The translations under genes were made by a program, and so were the position numbers. From Planctomycetaceae bacterium (GTDB taxonomy: Bacteria; Planctomycetota; Planctomycetia; Planctomycetales; Planctomycetaceae), in contig JAKFVC010000108.1 of NCBI GenBank assembly GCA_021732415.1, forward strand, positions 1 to 53,653: 53,653 nucleotides of DNA, given 5' to 3'. Shown here one piece after another: positions 25,609 to 34,997 of the stretch (its first letter is position 1; each line of letters begins with the position of its first letter). A model generated the notes under the pieces. The model ran no database searches and was not told the DNA's origin. It was given only the letters and a program-made list of their open reading frames with translations.

Positions 25609-27738
25609 ATGTTCCACGCACGAGCCGTTTTATCGACACGCCTGCGGGTGAACCGCGTGTGGTTGCTTTCCGTTGGCATGGTGCTCACATCGATCTGGCC
25701 GCTGCAGGCTCAGGCGATCGTCTCGCATCCGCCCTTACGGCCGTTGCCGGTGAGTTCGCCGCGGCCGTTGCCGAGCACGCCGGTCTACTTTGTCGATGCG
25801 CGGCAAGGTGACGATGCCAACGCGGGGACGCAAGACAAACCGTGGCGCTCGATCAATGCTTCGTTGCCGAAGCTCAGCGCGGGTGACACGTTGTGCTTGC
25901 GCGGCGGCAGCTACTTCGAGCGGGTTTATTGTGCGATTGCCGGCACCGCCGAGAAGCTGATCGTCATTCGCTCGTATCCGAATGAGATCGCGGTCATTGA
26001 TGGCGGCTTGCCTGAGTTCCAACGTGATCCGGCCAGTGCCTGGGAACCGGTACTCGACGGAGTTGCGGGCGAGTACCGTTCGACTCACATTCATAAGAAT
26101 ATCCGCGATGTCGTGGGTTTGTTCGGCGATTCGAATGTCGGTTTGCAGACTTACTGGTATCGGATGGATTTGCAGGCCGAGAACGAACTGTGGAATCCCA
26201 ATCCGGCCCAGTTCATCGACCCGATCTATTGCGGCCCCGGCCTGTGGTATGACAAGCAGACCGGCCGCATTCACGCGCGGCTGGCTCACACGAAGCTCAC
26301 GCTGCCCGCAGGCTCGACGCATAAGCTGGTGCAATACCAGGGCGAGACCGATCCGCGCAAGTTGCCGCTGGTCGTCGCGCCGTATGACGCAGTTCCGCTC
26401 ATGGTCGATCAAGCCATGCACGTGCGGTTCGAGGATTTGGTGTTTCGAGGCGGCGGGCGGACGACGGTGAGCCTGATGTTCGGAGTGAACATCAGCTTCG
26501 ATCATTGCACGGTGTACGCGGGCAACTACGCGATCTCGTCGAAAGGGACTGGGCCGCTGAAGATGACGCACTGCGGCGTATTTGGCATGATTGCTCCGTG
26601 GTTCTGGCGCAGCGAAAGCTCGCTCTATGCCTATTCGGGCCGGGTCTATCCGCCGTTCGTCGGCGAGGCGGCTGAACCCGAACGAACTGGCGCGACGAAC
26701 ACCGCGCCGAAACAAGTCATACGGCACATCTCGCGGCTGCCGACGCACGCCCTCCTCATCACCGATGGCGGTTACGAGTTCGAGACCTTCTATCATCCGC
26801 ACAATCACGACTGGGACATCTCGCATTGCGAGTTCACCGATGGGCACGACGGCGTGTATCTGTCGGGCCGCGAAATCCACTTTCATCACAATCTTGTGGA
26901 CAACATGCAGGATGACGCCGTCTATGTCAGCAGTCCGACGCCGTACATCAGCGACAATATCTTCGCTTATCAGAATCTCATCCGTCAGGGTATCTGCGGC
27001 TTTGGAGGGCACTCGCGCGGAGGACCCGGCGGGCGGATTTATCTGTTCCGCAATGTCATCGACCTGCGAGCGCCGTTGCAGTTTTCCCGGCCCTCGAAGG
27101 ACAAGCCGCAAGGAGATGTCATCACCGGGCACAGCGCCTGGTTCGTTCACAACGGCGACAACACCCTGCACATGGAACACATTTACTTCTATCACAACAC
27201 GACGCTGACTCCGGTTTTCCATGGATTGAGCGCCTACACCTCGGGGATGTCGTTTGGCTTTGATCCCGATTCCGAGCGGCGCGTCTTCAACAACCTGTGT
27301 GCCTTTATCGGCGGTGCGAAGTCGTACCCCGTGGCCTTCGGCAGCTCGTACCCCAAAGCGAATCTCGCTATTGACGGCAATCTGCACTGGCACAGCGATC
27401 CGACAGTCCCAATCCCCGCGGACTATTTCAAATCCAGCCGCACGCATCCGCTCTCCGAAGCGAACAAATCGCACTACCCGGCGGGATGGGACGCGCATTC
27501 ACTAATTAGCGATCCGAAGTTTCTGTCGTTCAGCACGAACCCCGGAGACAAAGGCGATCTGCGTTTGAAACCCGACAGCCCCGCAATCGGTGCGGGCGTG
27601 GTCTTACCACCGGGCTGGCTCGATCCGTTGCGTCCAGCAAACTCGGCGCGACCTGACATCGGCGCGTTGCCAGTCGGGAGCGAGCCGCTACGCGTCGGCA
27701 TCAACGGCCGCACCATCGCTGGAGAAGTAAGACCATGA
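25609..27738 (+). CDS. Secreted right-handed parallel beta-helix protein
   Basis: A 709-residue protein from ATG 25609, the first start that gives a plausible export signal (RVNRVWLLSVGMVLTSIWPLQAQA). The mature part starts with a pectate-lyase-fold entry motif (VYFVDARQGDDANAGTQDKP then WRSINASLPKLSAGDTLCLR), as in DUF1565/beta-helix proteins. It continues with helix coils rich in short strands: HDGVYLSGREIHFHHNLVDN, DDAVYVSSPTPYISDNIF. A polysaccharide lyase or hydrolase role is plausible but not shown. The stop overlaps the next start as ATGA, so it is coupled to the M19-like gene. Confidence 0.85.
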   Translation: MFHARAVLSTRLRVNRVWLLSVGMVLTSIWPLQAQAIVSHPPLRPLPVSSPRPLPSTPVYFVDARQGDDANAGTQDKPWRSINASLPKLSAGDTLCLRGGSYFERVYCAIAGTAEKLIVIRSYPNEIAVIDGGLPEFQRDPASAWEPVLDGVAGEYRSTHIHKNIRDVVGLFGDSNVGLQTYWYRMDLQAENELWNPNPAQFIDPIYCGPGLWYDKQTGRIHARLAHTKLTLPAGSTHKLVQYQGETDPRKLPLVVAPYDAVPLMVDQAMHVRFEDLVFRGGGRTTVSLMFGVNISFDHCTVYAGNYAISSKGTGPLKMTHCGVFGMIAPWFWRSESSLYAYSGRVYPPFVGEAAEPERTGATNTAPKQVIRHISRLPTHALLITDGGYEFETFYHPHNHDWDISHCEFTDGHDGVYLSGREIHFHHNLVDNMQDDAVYVSSPTPYISDNIFAYQNLIRQGICGFGGHSRGGPGGRIYLFRNVIDLRAPLQFSRPSKDKPQGDVITGHSAWFVHNGDNTLHMEHIYFYHNTTLTPVFHGLSAYTSGMSFGFDPDSERRVFNNLCAFIGGAKSYPVAFGSSYPKANLAIDGNLHWHSDPTVPIPADYFKSSRTHPLSEANKSHYPAGWDAHSLISDPKFLSFSTNPGDKGDLRLKPDSPAIGAGVVLPPGWLDPLRPANSARPDIGALPVGSEPLRVGINGRTIAGEVRP

Positions 27739-29051
27739 ATCGGCGCACATTCATTGCTCAAACCGGCACAGTTCTGGGCACCGCGCTCGTCACTCAAGCA
27801 GCGCGCACCGTGACCGCTGAGGAGCCGGTATCGAAATCCCTCGCCCTGCATCGCCAGGTGGGCGTCTTTGATGCCTACACCAAACCGGCCTTGAAGGCGA
27901 GTCGCACCGGTTTTGAGCCGGGTCTGTTCATCGAACGTGTCGAGAGCCTGCAGGCGCAACTCTGGCGGCTGCGCGAGGGGCACGTGCGCATGGCCAACAT
28001 GAGCATCGGCGTCCCGCGCTATCAAGTTCCAGCAACGGTCGAAGGCCAGCGTCCGACCTCCATGCCGATTTGCTCAACCGAAGAAGAGCCGCGCATGATC
28101 ATGCGGCAACTCGATGCGATCTATCGCTCCGCCGAACAGCAACCGCGCGAGATGGGCATCGCGCGAACGGTCGCCGAGGCCGAACGACTCCATGCCGACG
28201 GCAAGCTCGCCCTGTTCCTGCATCTAACTGGTGCGTGGATCGCCGACGACTTGGCGGTGCTGCGGATGTATCGCCAGATGGGAGTCGTCTCGATTCACCC
28301 CTGCCTCGAGGGTCATCTTCGCATGGGCGACTCGGCCGGCGACCCGCGCCGGCACGGCGGCCTGACCGCGCTCGGCCGACAGGTCGTTCAAGAAATGAAC
28401 CGTCAACGGATGGTTGTGGATACCGCACACGGTAGCGATGAGTCAATTCGCGACATGGTGGAGGCCTCGAGCGCGCCGACGATCTTTTCACATGGCTGTT
28501 GCGCCGCGCTGTGCGACAATCCGCGCAACATCACCGACGAGCGTATCCGGCAGACGGCCGCCAAAGGGGGAGTCGTCTGCATCGCCTTCGTGTCGGCGAT
28601 GCTCAGCAATCTTGCTCGCCAGAAGGGCGGTCGAGCCGACCCGGCGTACCTGCAGGAGTTCGCTCGCGCCGACAGCGAACTTCACGAGCGCTCGCCCGAC
28701 CCGTATGCGTACTTGCAGGAGCGTTTGAGCGGCACGTTACTGCCGGGAGTCTTCCGCCGCCTCGGCTGGCCCGAAGGGGGGAAAGCCGCGGCCGCCGCGA
28801 ACCGCGCCGATATCGAACAGGTTGTCGATCACATGATGCATGTCGTAAAACTCGCGGGGATCGACCACGTCGGCATCGGCACCGACTACGAATCCGGCGA
28901 CGTTCCCAACGAACTGGAAAACGCCGGCAAACTCCCCAACCTGACTGCCGCCCTAATCCGTCGCGGCCTCAGCGAAACAGACGTCGCCAAGGTGCTGATC
29001 GGCAACGTCAAGCGGGTGTACCATGCCGTGCTGGACGAACGGCCGAAGTGA
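27735..29051 (+). CDS. Exported M19 (membrane dipeptidase)-like protein with altered metal site
   Basis: A 438-residue protein with a Tat-like N-terminus (MNRRTFIAQTGTVLGTALVT). The M19 fold is recognisable: VDTAHGSDESIRDMV and PTIFSHGCCAALCDNPRNIT give the two conserved His of strands 5 and 6, and HVGIGTDYESG gives the late Asp. However, the first metal-binding motif, normally D-G-H-x-D, reads D46-A-Y-T-K50, and the EGG-type Glu region reads HLTGAW. Three of the usual zinc ligands are therefore changed. It may hydrolyse something else or bind one metal. It is coupled to the beta-helix gene by a 4-bp overlap. Confidence 0.85.
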   Translation: MNRRTFIAQTGTVLGTALVTQAARTVTAEEPVSKSLALHRQVGVFDAYTKPALKASRTGFEPGLFIERVESLQAQLWRLREGHVRMANMSIGVPRYQVPATVEGQRPTSMPICSTEEEPRMIMRQLDAIYRSAEQQPREMGIARTVAEAERLHADGKLALFLHLTGAWIADDLAVLRMYRQMGVVSIHPCLEGHLRMGDSAGDPRRHGGLTALGRQVVQEMNRQRMVVDTAHGSDESIRDMVEASSAPTIFSHGCCAALCDNPRNITDERIRQTAAKGGVVCIAFVSAMLSNLARQKGGRADPAYLQEFARADSELHERSPDPYAYLQERLSGTLLPGVFRRLGWPEGGKAAAAANRADIEQVVDHMMHVVKLAGIDHVGIGTDYESGDVPNELENAGKLPNLTAALIRRGLSETDVAKVLIGNVKRVYHAVLDERPK

Positions 29052-29115
29052 ATCCAAACGCTCTGCTCAACTGTTATCCCTGCAGAGAACCTTACTAAAT
29101 AATTAGGAGATCAGA

Positions 29116-29189
29116 TTCACCACGGAGACACGGAGAACACGGAGAAATCTCAATTCAAATCTCCGTGTTCTCCGTGTCTCCGTGGTGAA
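29116..29189. terminator. Perfect 29-bp inverted repeat after the beta-helix/M19 operon
   Basis: Arms 29116-29144 and 29161-29189 pair exactly (TTCACCACGGAGACACGGAG and on), with a 16-nt loop. The arm itself is made of short CGGAGA-type repeats. It lies 65 bp after the M19 stop and 25 bp before the next start, so it may terminate the upstream operon or be a dispersed repeat. Confidence 0.6.
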
Positions 29190-29213
29190 ACTCCCTGTCG
29201 ACTGGAATACACG

Positions 29214-30422
29214 ATGACGCGACTTTCGATCTTGCTAGTAACGCTGATTTCAATCGCCACATTGCAGGCCGAGGATCGCCGGCCGGAGCGTCCGCCACCA
29301 GCCGCGACGATCGGCCAGGTATTAACCCTGGTAGCACGGGATCAGGCGCGAATCGACGCGCCGGCATCCATTGCGTTGACAATCCCACCGGAAAAAGGCC
29401 GCTCGGTGAGGCTCGTCGAAATCGCGGGTGATCAGGAACAACCCATCCCGTCACAGGTCGAGCCTGGCACTCCGCCACGTCTCTGGTGGATCGTACGCGG
29501 AGAGTTGGCCTCCGGGGCTAAGCGAACTTATCGCATAGACGCCGGCGACGCGGTCGAGAGTCCGCAGGTCTCGGTCGACCGACGTGAGGGTTCTGTCGTG
29601 GTTCGTGTCGGCGAAGCCTCCGTGTTGCAATACAATTCGGCCCATGTCGCGCCGCCGGCCGGCGTTGATGCGAAGTACGGCCGCAGCGCGTTCATTCATC
29701 CGATGTGGACGCCAGCCGGGACCGTGGTGACCAATCAGTTTCCTGCCGACCACCCGCATCAAAGCGGAATTTTCCTGGCTCATACGAAGACCGAGTTCGC
29801 CGGTCGCACGCCGAATTTCTGGGACTTGCTCGGCGGGACTGGTCGGGTCCGCTTCAAATCGCTGCAGGCCACTACGAGCGGTGCGATCTTCGGCCAGCTG
29901 GATGCCGAGCATGAACATGTAGACTTATCGGCTCCGGAAGAGAAGGTGGCACTCGTGGAAACCTGGAACATTCGCGTCTGGAATGTCGGTGGCCCAAAGC
30001 TCGGCTACTGGGTTTGCGATCTCACGTCCACCTTGAACTGTGCCACAGCTGACCCGTTGCGATTGCTGAAATACCACTACGGCGGAATGGCGCTGCGTGG
30101 CGCGCGTTCCTGGGACGCCGAGCATGGGCGCTTCCTCACTTCCGAAGGCAAGGACCAAATCACCGGCAACCACACGCGTCCGCGCTGGTGCGACCTCTCC
30201 GGTCCTGTTGGCGATCGGATGGCCGGGCTGGCGTTTCTCACTCATCCGAAGAACTTCCGCGCCCCCGAACCGCTGCGGATTCACCCGACCATGCCGTACA
30301 TGGTCTTTTCGCCGTCGCACCTGGGCGACTGGGAGATCACCCCCGGCACACCGCATGTCTCGCGCTACCAGTTCGTGATTCACGATGGCCAGCTGCCCGA
30401 AACAACCATCAACCGACTCTAG
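29214..30422 (+). CDS. PmoA-family (DUF6807) secreted protein
   Basis: A 402-residue protein with signal peptide MTRLSILLVTLISIATLQAED. The body shows the DUF6807/'PmoA family' pattern: FIHPMWTPAGTVVTNQFPAD then HPHQSGIFLAHTKTEF, FWDLLGGTGRV, and the C-terminal PYMVFSPSHLGDWEITPG. Despite the family nickname it is not a methane monooxygenase subunit; members are secreted planctomycete proteins of unknown, probably carbohydrate-related, function. It begins 25 bp after the hairpin at 29116-29189, so it probably has its own promoter or reads through from the upstream pair. Confidence 0.85.
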   Translation: MTRLSILLVTLISIATLQAEDRRPERPPPAATIGQVLTLVARDQARIDAPASIALTIPPEKGRSVRLVEIAGDQEQPIPSQVEPGTPPRLWWIVRGELASGAKRTYRIDAGDAVESPQVSVDRREGSVVVRVGEASVLQYNSAHVAPPAGVDAKYGRSAFIHPMWTPAGTVVTNQFPADHPHQSGIFLAHTKTEFAGRTPNFWDLLGGTGRVRFKSLQATTSGAIFGQLDAEHEHVDLSAPEEKVALVETWNIRVWNVGGPKLGYWVCDLTSTLNCATADPLRLLKYHYGGMALRGARSWDAEHGRFLTSEGKDQITGNHTRPRWCDLSGPVGDRMAGLAFLTHPKNFRAPEPLRIHPTMPYMVFSPSHLGDWEITPGTPHVSRYQFVIHDGQLPETTINRL

Positions 30423-30715
30423 CTGAACTTCGCCGAACCGCTCACTCCGACTGTCGTCTTGACCAAATGACTCGACTGGTGGCCGAAGCCGAAATTGTTC
30501 GCCCGCTTCGACGGTACTACGAGATCGTCCGACTTCTCGGCAGCGTACATGTCGGCCGTCTGGTCATTGACCTTCGCCAACCGTCCCTCCAGCATGTGGT
30601 TGCTGGGGGGAGCCTCCGAGATCTCCCGGTTTCCGCTAAGAGAGCTTCCGTCCATGCACAGGGTCTCTGACTCCGAGGCGTCAAAGCGGAACTCGCGTTG
30701 CACGTACCGCTTCAT
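30419..30715 (-). pseudogene. N-terminal fragment of a group II intron reverse transcriptase
   Basis: From ATG 30715 the product starts MKRYVQREFRFDASESETLC then MDGSSLSGNREISEAP, then ADMYAAEKSDDLVVPSKRAN. This is the leader that precedes the RT domain in a common class of group II intron-encoded proteins. After KRANN the match ends and a further ~25 unrelated codons lead to a stop that overlaps the pmoA-family stop. There are no RT, maturase or endonuclease domains, so it is a stump. The upstream 30716-30986 stretch is probably the matching intron RNA sequence. Confidence 0.55.
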
Positions 30716-30986
30716 GTGGTCTTCCCCTTGACAGGACAAGGTCGACACGCCTGATTGATGATTTCGGAGCTCAATGGCTGGCCTGAACGCTCTTCTGTCA
30801 ACGCTTCACCCACCCTCTCGCGAGAGCCGGCGCATGACTCGAAGCCGAACTGGTTCGCTACACCTTCGTTCGTACGGAACTTGCATCCGCTACTCTCCTC
30901 CAGCTTTTACCGGCGCTTTCCCTGTCCCCTTTGCAAGCTGCCTCACTCCCAAGTTGCTGCAGGAAAGCCTGTGCTACCCCGCGCGG
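30716..30986 (-). mobile_element. Probable group II intron RNA remnant, 5' of the RT fragment
   Basis: There is no gene here. On the minus strand the sequence is rich in short self-complementary blocks (for example GCCGGCTCTCGCGAGAGGGTG) and leads directly into the RT start, as intron domains I-III do. I cannot identify the intron ends or domain V. It begins right after the stop of the WD40-caspase gene. Confidence 0.4.
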
Positions 30987-33900
30987 TCAGTCACTTGTGT
31001 TTCCGATCTTGGGTACATCGCGCAGCGCAATTGGTGGGGAGGTCCAGGGCATGTTGAGGAATGGGTTCTGTTTCCCGTTGGTGGCCCTGCGGACTTCGGA
31101 GAAGACCACCGAGTAGATGTGATGTGTATAAAGCACATGTTCATAAGAGTCGAAGGGGACGCCTTTTCCCAATTGTAATGCCTTCAGCAGTGCTGCTGTA
31201 AAATAGCCATTTTCGTCTGTGGCGGAGGCGACTTCGTGGGCCATTGCCGCAGCCAGTACCGTCACACCGGCTGTGTCATCAGTCAGGCTGCGCGTGAGAT
31301 CATCGGTTGCCGGGCGGAAGGCTTTTACGCCGCGTGCGGAATGACACGCATCCATGATCAGCAGCACGGGGCATTCCATTTCGGCCAGGGCCCGCCGCAG
31401 GTCATCCCCGGACAACGATTTCCCCTTCAGGCTGGAACTCGGGTCGGCCTCGTGGGTCATCAGGTAGAATTCGTCCTGTTGCTTGATGCCGTGGCCAGCG
31501 AACAGGAAGACGACGAGATCTCCTGGCTTCGCCACCTTGCGGATCTCTCCAATCGCCTGCAGGACGGTGGACCGCGTCGCGGCCTTGTTCGTGAGGACCG
31601 CTCCCTTCGCAGTGCCGAATCGGTTCTCCGGGCCGACGCAATGCTGCTCCAGCGCGGCGAAGACATCGGTGGCATCTTTCGCCGCCGAACCCAGATTGAG
31701 CGCCGGCAGTTGGTACTCGTTGAGCCCCACGCAGAGTCGATGCAGCACGGGCTGCTGGCTCACCGATTTCGGTGCTGTGACGGTCAGCGGTGCTGACACC
31801 GCCGAGCTGTCCTCATTCCGAGCGAGCAACTTGAGTTCATGGCTGCCGGCTGGAATTTCGATGTCCCACGTGGCCTCGGCCTGCTGCCCGGAGTTCCCCG
31901 ACTTCTGTCCCACACCACCAGCCAGCGGGCGGCCGTCTAGAAGCAGCCGCATGGAGATAACGGGCTTGGCTTTGACGTGCGAAGTGGCCACCGCCCGCAC
32001 CTGCACGCGGCCCGCCGTCTGCCCGACCTGCTGCAGCTCACACCGGGGAGGCAGAATCTCCTCGACGCCGCGGGTTTCAGTCCTAAGCAGTTCGAGCGCC
32101 GCACTAAAGGAGCCTTTTTCGAAGGCGAGTTTAATGAGGTCCGGCCGGCGGAAGTCCTTGGCGAATTTCTCCGCGGGGTGGAACAAGGGGGACTCGTTAG
32201 ACCCCCGGCTTTCCGTCCAACCGATCAGTTTCTCCCCGCCCGGGCTGGCGGCATAGTATCCCTCGGGTGTCCAACAGACCCATTCGCCGTTCGTCTGCAC
32301 GAGATTCAGGAACGGAAATCGCGAACCATCGGTGCGATAGATGCTGAGGCGATGGGTACCGGTACTCACCAGAAGGTAGCGGCCGTCTGGTGACGAGACC
32401 ATATCCTGATGTTGCGTGGCGGCCGGGAGTAATTCGGCCAGCAACTTCCCGCTGGCATCGCGGAGGTAGGCGGACGAGCCGGTATTGTTCACTAAATCAT
32501 GCACGCTGTGGCCCACCAGTGGAGGGTCATTACCGGCTGCGATCAGGGTCATTGCCCGGCTGCGATGGAAGTTGCCAGTGACGCGATCCCCCTGGTTCAA
32601 GTGGACGTCGAGGTAGTTGGATTTGATGTCCGACCAGGTGAGTTTCCAGTCCCCAATCTCCAGTCGCCGGAGCTCGAACCGCGCTGGATCCACCCGGTCA
32701 GCGGGTTCCATCCTGGCGAGATCGAAGGCATACTTCAGATTATCGTTCTTGGACGTCCATGGTCTCAGCGCGACATCATCGGACCAGGCAATCGCCGGGG
32801 ATTGGGCAGCACTCGACCAGCCGACGATGGTGGGCACCGGGGTCGGGTTGCCGCAACGGGCAACCTGCTTTCCATCCGCGAGATCATAAATGGCGACTTC
32901 CAATCCTCGCTGAGTCACGGTGGCCGCGAGCGTTCCATCTGTCGAAGCAGCACCAAACGGACGGCACGTGCTGCCGTGCTGTTCCTCGAAGAAACGCCGG
33001 TTCGTCTTTCCCGTTTGTGGATCGAGGAGTACGCCGAAGTCTCCGGACCCCTCGCCCTTCACGGGGTTGGCTCCACTGGCGGCGATGAAGAGCCGATTGG
33101 TATCGAGATAGCACAGAGTCGCTGCTCGCGCGAAGCGGCCGAACCCGTTCGTAGACAGCTCACCATAGTCCCAGTTCTTGAGTAACTTGGAGTCCGGAGA
33201 TCGCAGTTCAAGACTGTATTCCTGGTTGTAGCGCCACGACCAGGCGAAGTGCGATTCATCGGGTGCCCACTCCAGCGCGTCATTGGTCCCACGATGTTGG
33301 AATTCGCCGAGCTTCTTCCAGTTTTTTGTGTCCTTGCCGGTCACGTCGAAAGAGGCAACCAGACCATTATTTTCGGCGACGACCAGTTTGTGTCCGGTTC
33401 GAGAGAGCGCCAACAGGTGGGGCTCTTTCTGCATTCCCTGCACCACGCTGGCCGGTTCGGAAGGTCGCTTCTCCTCTAGGGCGTTCTGCATGAACTGATT
33501 GATGTCGTCCAGGATGTAGACCGCATTGTCAGCACCGCCAAAGCCGACTGCGAGCCGGTTGCCGTTGGCCGAGAAATCGAGGCAAGTTACCGGGGACTTC
33601 GGGTCCGCGGGAAAGATCATTTTGCGAACGCGCCGCTGCACGACATCGACGATCAAGAGTCGCGTGGAGACCCCCTTGTCACCGTACAGCAGTTTTGGCC
33701 CGCCGCCGATCGCTACGAACGCACCGTCAGCCGAGATGGCCGCGTGATCCCAGCGATTGCTGTCGAAACCGTTGTCCCTGCCGAAGGCGGGCAGGCGAAT
33801 AATGTCGAGTCGTTCGCCGGTGGTCGTGCTCCAGACCTGGAGTGTGTAATCCCAACCGACCGTGATGAGCCGTGACTGGTCCTTGTTGAAACCCAAGGCT

Positions 33901-34082
33901 GAGATGGGCCGCGTGTGCGAACCGGGATCGAAGGCAAACGTGACCTGCGATTCGTCTTCTGGCTCAATCGCTACGGCGGGGAGACTCGCCTGCTTTTTCT
34001 TCCCCTTGCCTTTCGCCTTCCCTTGGGCGAGCAGCGGAGTCGTGATGCACAGTAACAGCAAAATGGTGATCCAGCGCGTCAT
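30987..34082 (-). CDS. Exported WD40-repeat protein with C-terminal caspase (C14) domain
   Basis: A 1031-residue protein. Signal peptide MTRWITILLLLCITTPLLAQ is followed by a Lys-rich linker. Residues ~45-660 contain WD40 repeats (TRPISALGFNKDQSRLITVG, LQVWSTTTGERLDII). A beta-sandwich-like segment precedes a caspase-type peptidase at ~790-1000: LCVGLNEYQLPALNLGSAAK, VVFLFAGHG with catalytic His864, and LLIMDACHS with catalytic Cys913. Both residues of the dyad are present, so it may be active. The predicted location is periplasmic or surface. It ends a run of four minus-strand genes behind an ECF sigma factor and a kinase, suggesting a signalling output or a regulated protease. Confidence 0.9.
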   Translation of the reverse strand: MTRWITILLLLCITTPLLAQGKAKGKGKKKQASLPAVAIEPEDESQVTFAFDPGSHTRPISALGFNKDQSRLITVGWDYTLQVWSTTTGERLDIIRLPAFGRDNGFDSNRWDHAAISADGAFVAIGGGPKLLYGDKGVSTRLLIVDVVQRRVRKMIFPADPKSPVTCLDFSANGNRLAVGFGGADNAVYILDDINQFMQNALEEKRPSEPASVVQGMQKEPHLLALSRTGHKLVVAENNGLVASFDVTGKDTKNWKKLGEFQHRGTNDALEWAPDESHFAWSWRYNQEYSLELRSPDSKLLKNWDYGELSTNGFGRFARAATLCYLDTNRLFIAASGANPVKGEGSGDFGVLLDPQTGKTNRRFFEEQHGSTCRPFGAASTDGTLAATVTQRGLEVAIYDLADGKQVARCGNPTPVPTIVGWSSAAQSPAIAWSDDVALRPWTSKNDNLKYAFDLARMEPADRVDPARFELRRLEIGDWKLTWSDIKSNYLDVHLNQGDRVTGNFHRSRAMTLIAAGNDPPLVGHSVHDLVNNTGSSAYLRDASGKLLAELLPAATQHQDMVSSPDGRYLLVSTGTHRLSIYRTDGSRFPFLNLVQTNGEWVCWTPEGYYAASPGGEKLIGWTESRGSNESPLFHPAEKFAKDFRRPDLIKLAFEKGSFSAALELLRTETRGVEEILPPRCELQQVGQTAGRVQVRAVATSHVKAKPVISMRLLLDGRPLAGGVGQKSGNSGQQAEATWDIEIPAGSHELKLLARNEDSSAVSAPLTVTAPKSVSQQPVLHRLCVGLNEYQLPALNLGSAAKDATDVFAALEQHCVGPENRFGTAKGAVLTNKAATRSTVLQAIGEIRKVAKPGDLVVFLFAGHGIKQQDEFYLMTHEADPSSSLKGKSLSGDDLRRALAEMECPVLLIMDACHSARGVKAFRPATDDLTRSLTDDTAGVTVLAAAMAHEVASATDENGYFTAALLKALQLGKGVPFDSYEHVLYTHHIYSVVFSEVRRATNGKQNPFLNMPWTSPPIALRDVPKIGNTSD

Positions 34083-34179
34083 GATCGAGAGTCTCGAGGA
34101 AGTTCAGAGGAAGGAGCAGCATCCCGGCTGATAGTTCACAGCCGGGATGCCATCAGCCGTCGCCAGGCTGGCAATGCTG

Positions 34180-34920
34180 TCAGTTAGTGGTCACGTTGTA
34201 AGCGACTGGGGGGCCGCCCTTGTTGATCACGCGGACGGTAACGTTCTTCAGGCCCCCGCGGCCCGGGTGCCAGTTATAGAAGCCCCATGTCCCCTTGCTA
34301 TGCCAGAGGGTTTTGCCGCCGTTCCCGATGACTTCGAACTGCGTTTTTCCGCTGCTCCGCATCGTGACACTGGCCGGTGAATTGGGGGCGAAGGCGATCT
34401 CGATATTGTGTGTCTTGCCCGTCTGAATCTTGCGATTGATCACTCGCGGTCCACTAATTGCGCCGCGGGATTCCACCGAGGTCGCCTGTTTGATCAGAGC
34501 TTCGAGCGCGGCAGCGTCTTTCGTGGGCAGGGCTCGAGCTTCGTCAAACAGAGCTTCGGCTTCTTCGGCCAGATTGGGGGCCTGACCTTCCTCCACCACC
34601 GCTTTGCCATCCGTATCCATCACCTTCGCCTCTGACGGAATTATCTTCCCGCCCGTGGCCTTGTGAGCTCGCAGGTAGATCGCCCCGGCGGCGACCAGTG
34701 CTTCCGGTGATTTGAAATCCTTCAATCCCGTGGCATCGGCCAGTTCACCCCGGCCGAATGCGGCCAGTTGCGCGGCTGTGGCGAGTTCTTCCACCAGGTC
34801 GGCACTCTTTTCGCCCTCTGTTGCCTCCGTCGTGCCCTGCGTAAACGCGACCGTACTCGACGACAGCAGCACGGCGACCATCGCTGCTGCCAACCATTTC
34901 TTGCTGAATCCAGTCTTCAT
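34180..34920 (-). CDS. Secreted protein of unknown function
   Basis: A 246-residue protein with a clear signal peptide (MKTGFSKKWLAAAMVAVLLS then SSTVAFTQ). The middle is helical and Ala/Glu-rich (EEAEALFDEARALPTKDAAA); the last ~90 residues look like a beta-sandwich (NRKIQTGKTHNIEIAFAPNS, TLWHSKGTWGFYNWHPGRGG). I do not recognise a family. It lies between the kinase (77 bp) and the WD40-caspase gene (97 bp) on the same strand. Being extracytoplasmic like the caspase and the kinase's WD40 part, it could be a ligand or partner of either; this is inference from position only. Confidence 0.8.
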   Translation of the reverse strand: MKTGFSKKWLAAAMVAVLLSSSTVAFTQGTTEATEGEKSADLVEELATAAQLAAFGRGELADATGLKDFKSPEALVAAGAIYLRAHKATGGKIIPSEAKVMDTDGKAVVEEGQAPNLAEEAEALFDEARALPTKDAAALEALIKQATSVESRGAISGPRVINRKIQTGKTHNIEIAFAPNSPASVTMRSSGKTQFEVIGNGGKTLWHSKGTWGFYNWHPGRGGLKNVTVRVINKGGPPVAYNVTTN

Positions 34921-34997
34921 CGGTTGTTCCTTACATCCTATTCACTGTCGATTTCGTGCCGACGGAACGCCCGCCGGCAATCCTGCTTCATTCGTAC

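Noticed and set aside
25735-27498. 587-codon open frame on the minus strand opposite the beta-helix gene
   Set aside because: It is exactly antisense to a gene with clear beta-helix motifs, has no recognisable domain, and is Arg/Ala/Val-rich as expected of a GC-rich shadow frame.
29214-30422. Methane monooxygenase subunit suggested by the PmoA family name
   Set aside because: The protein is secreted, lacks the membrane helices of particulate methane monooxygenase and matches DUF6807; the name is historical.
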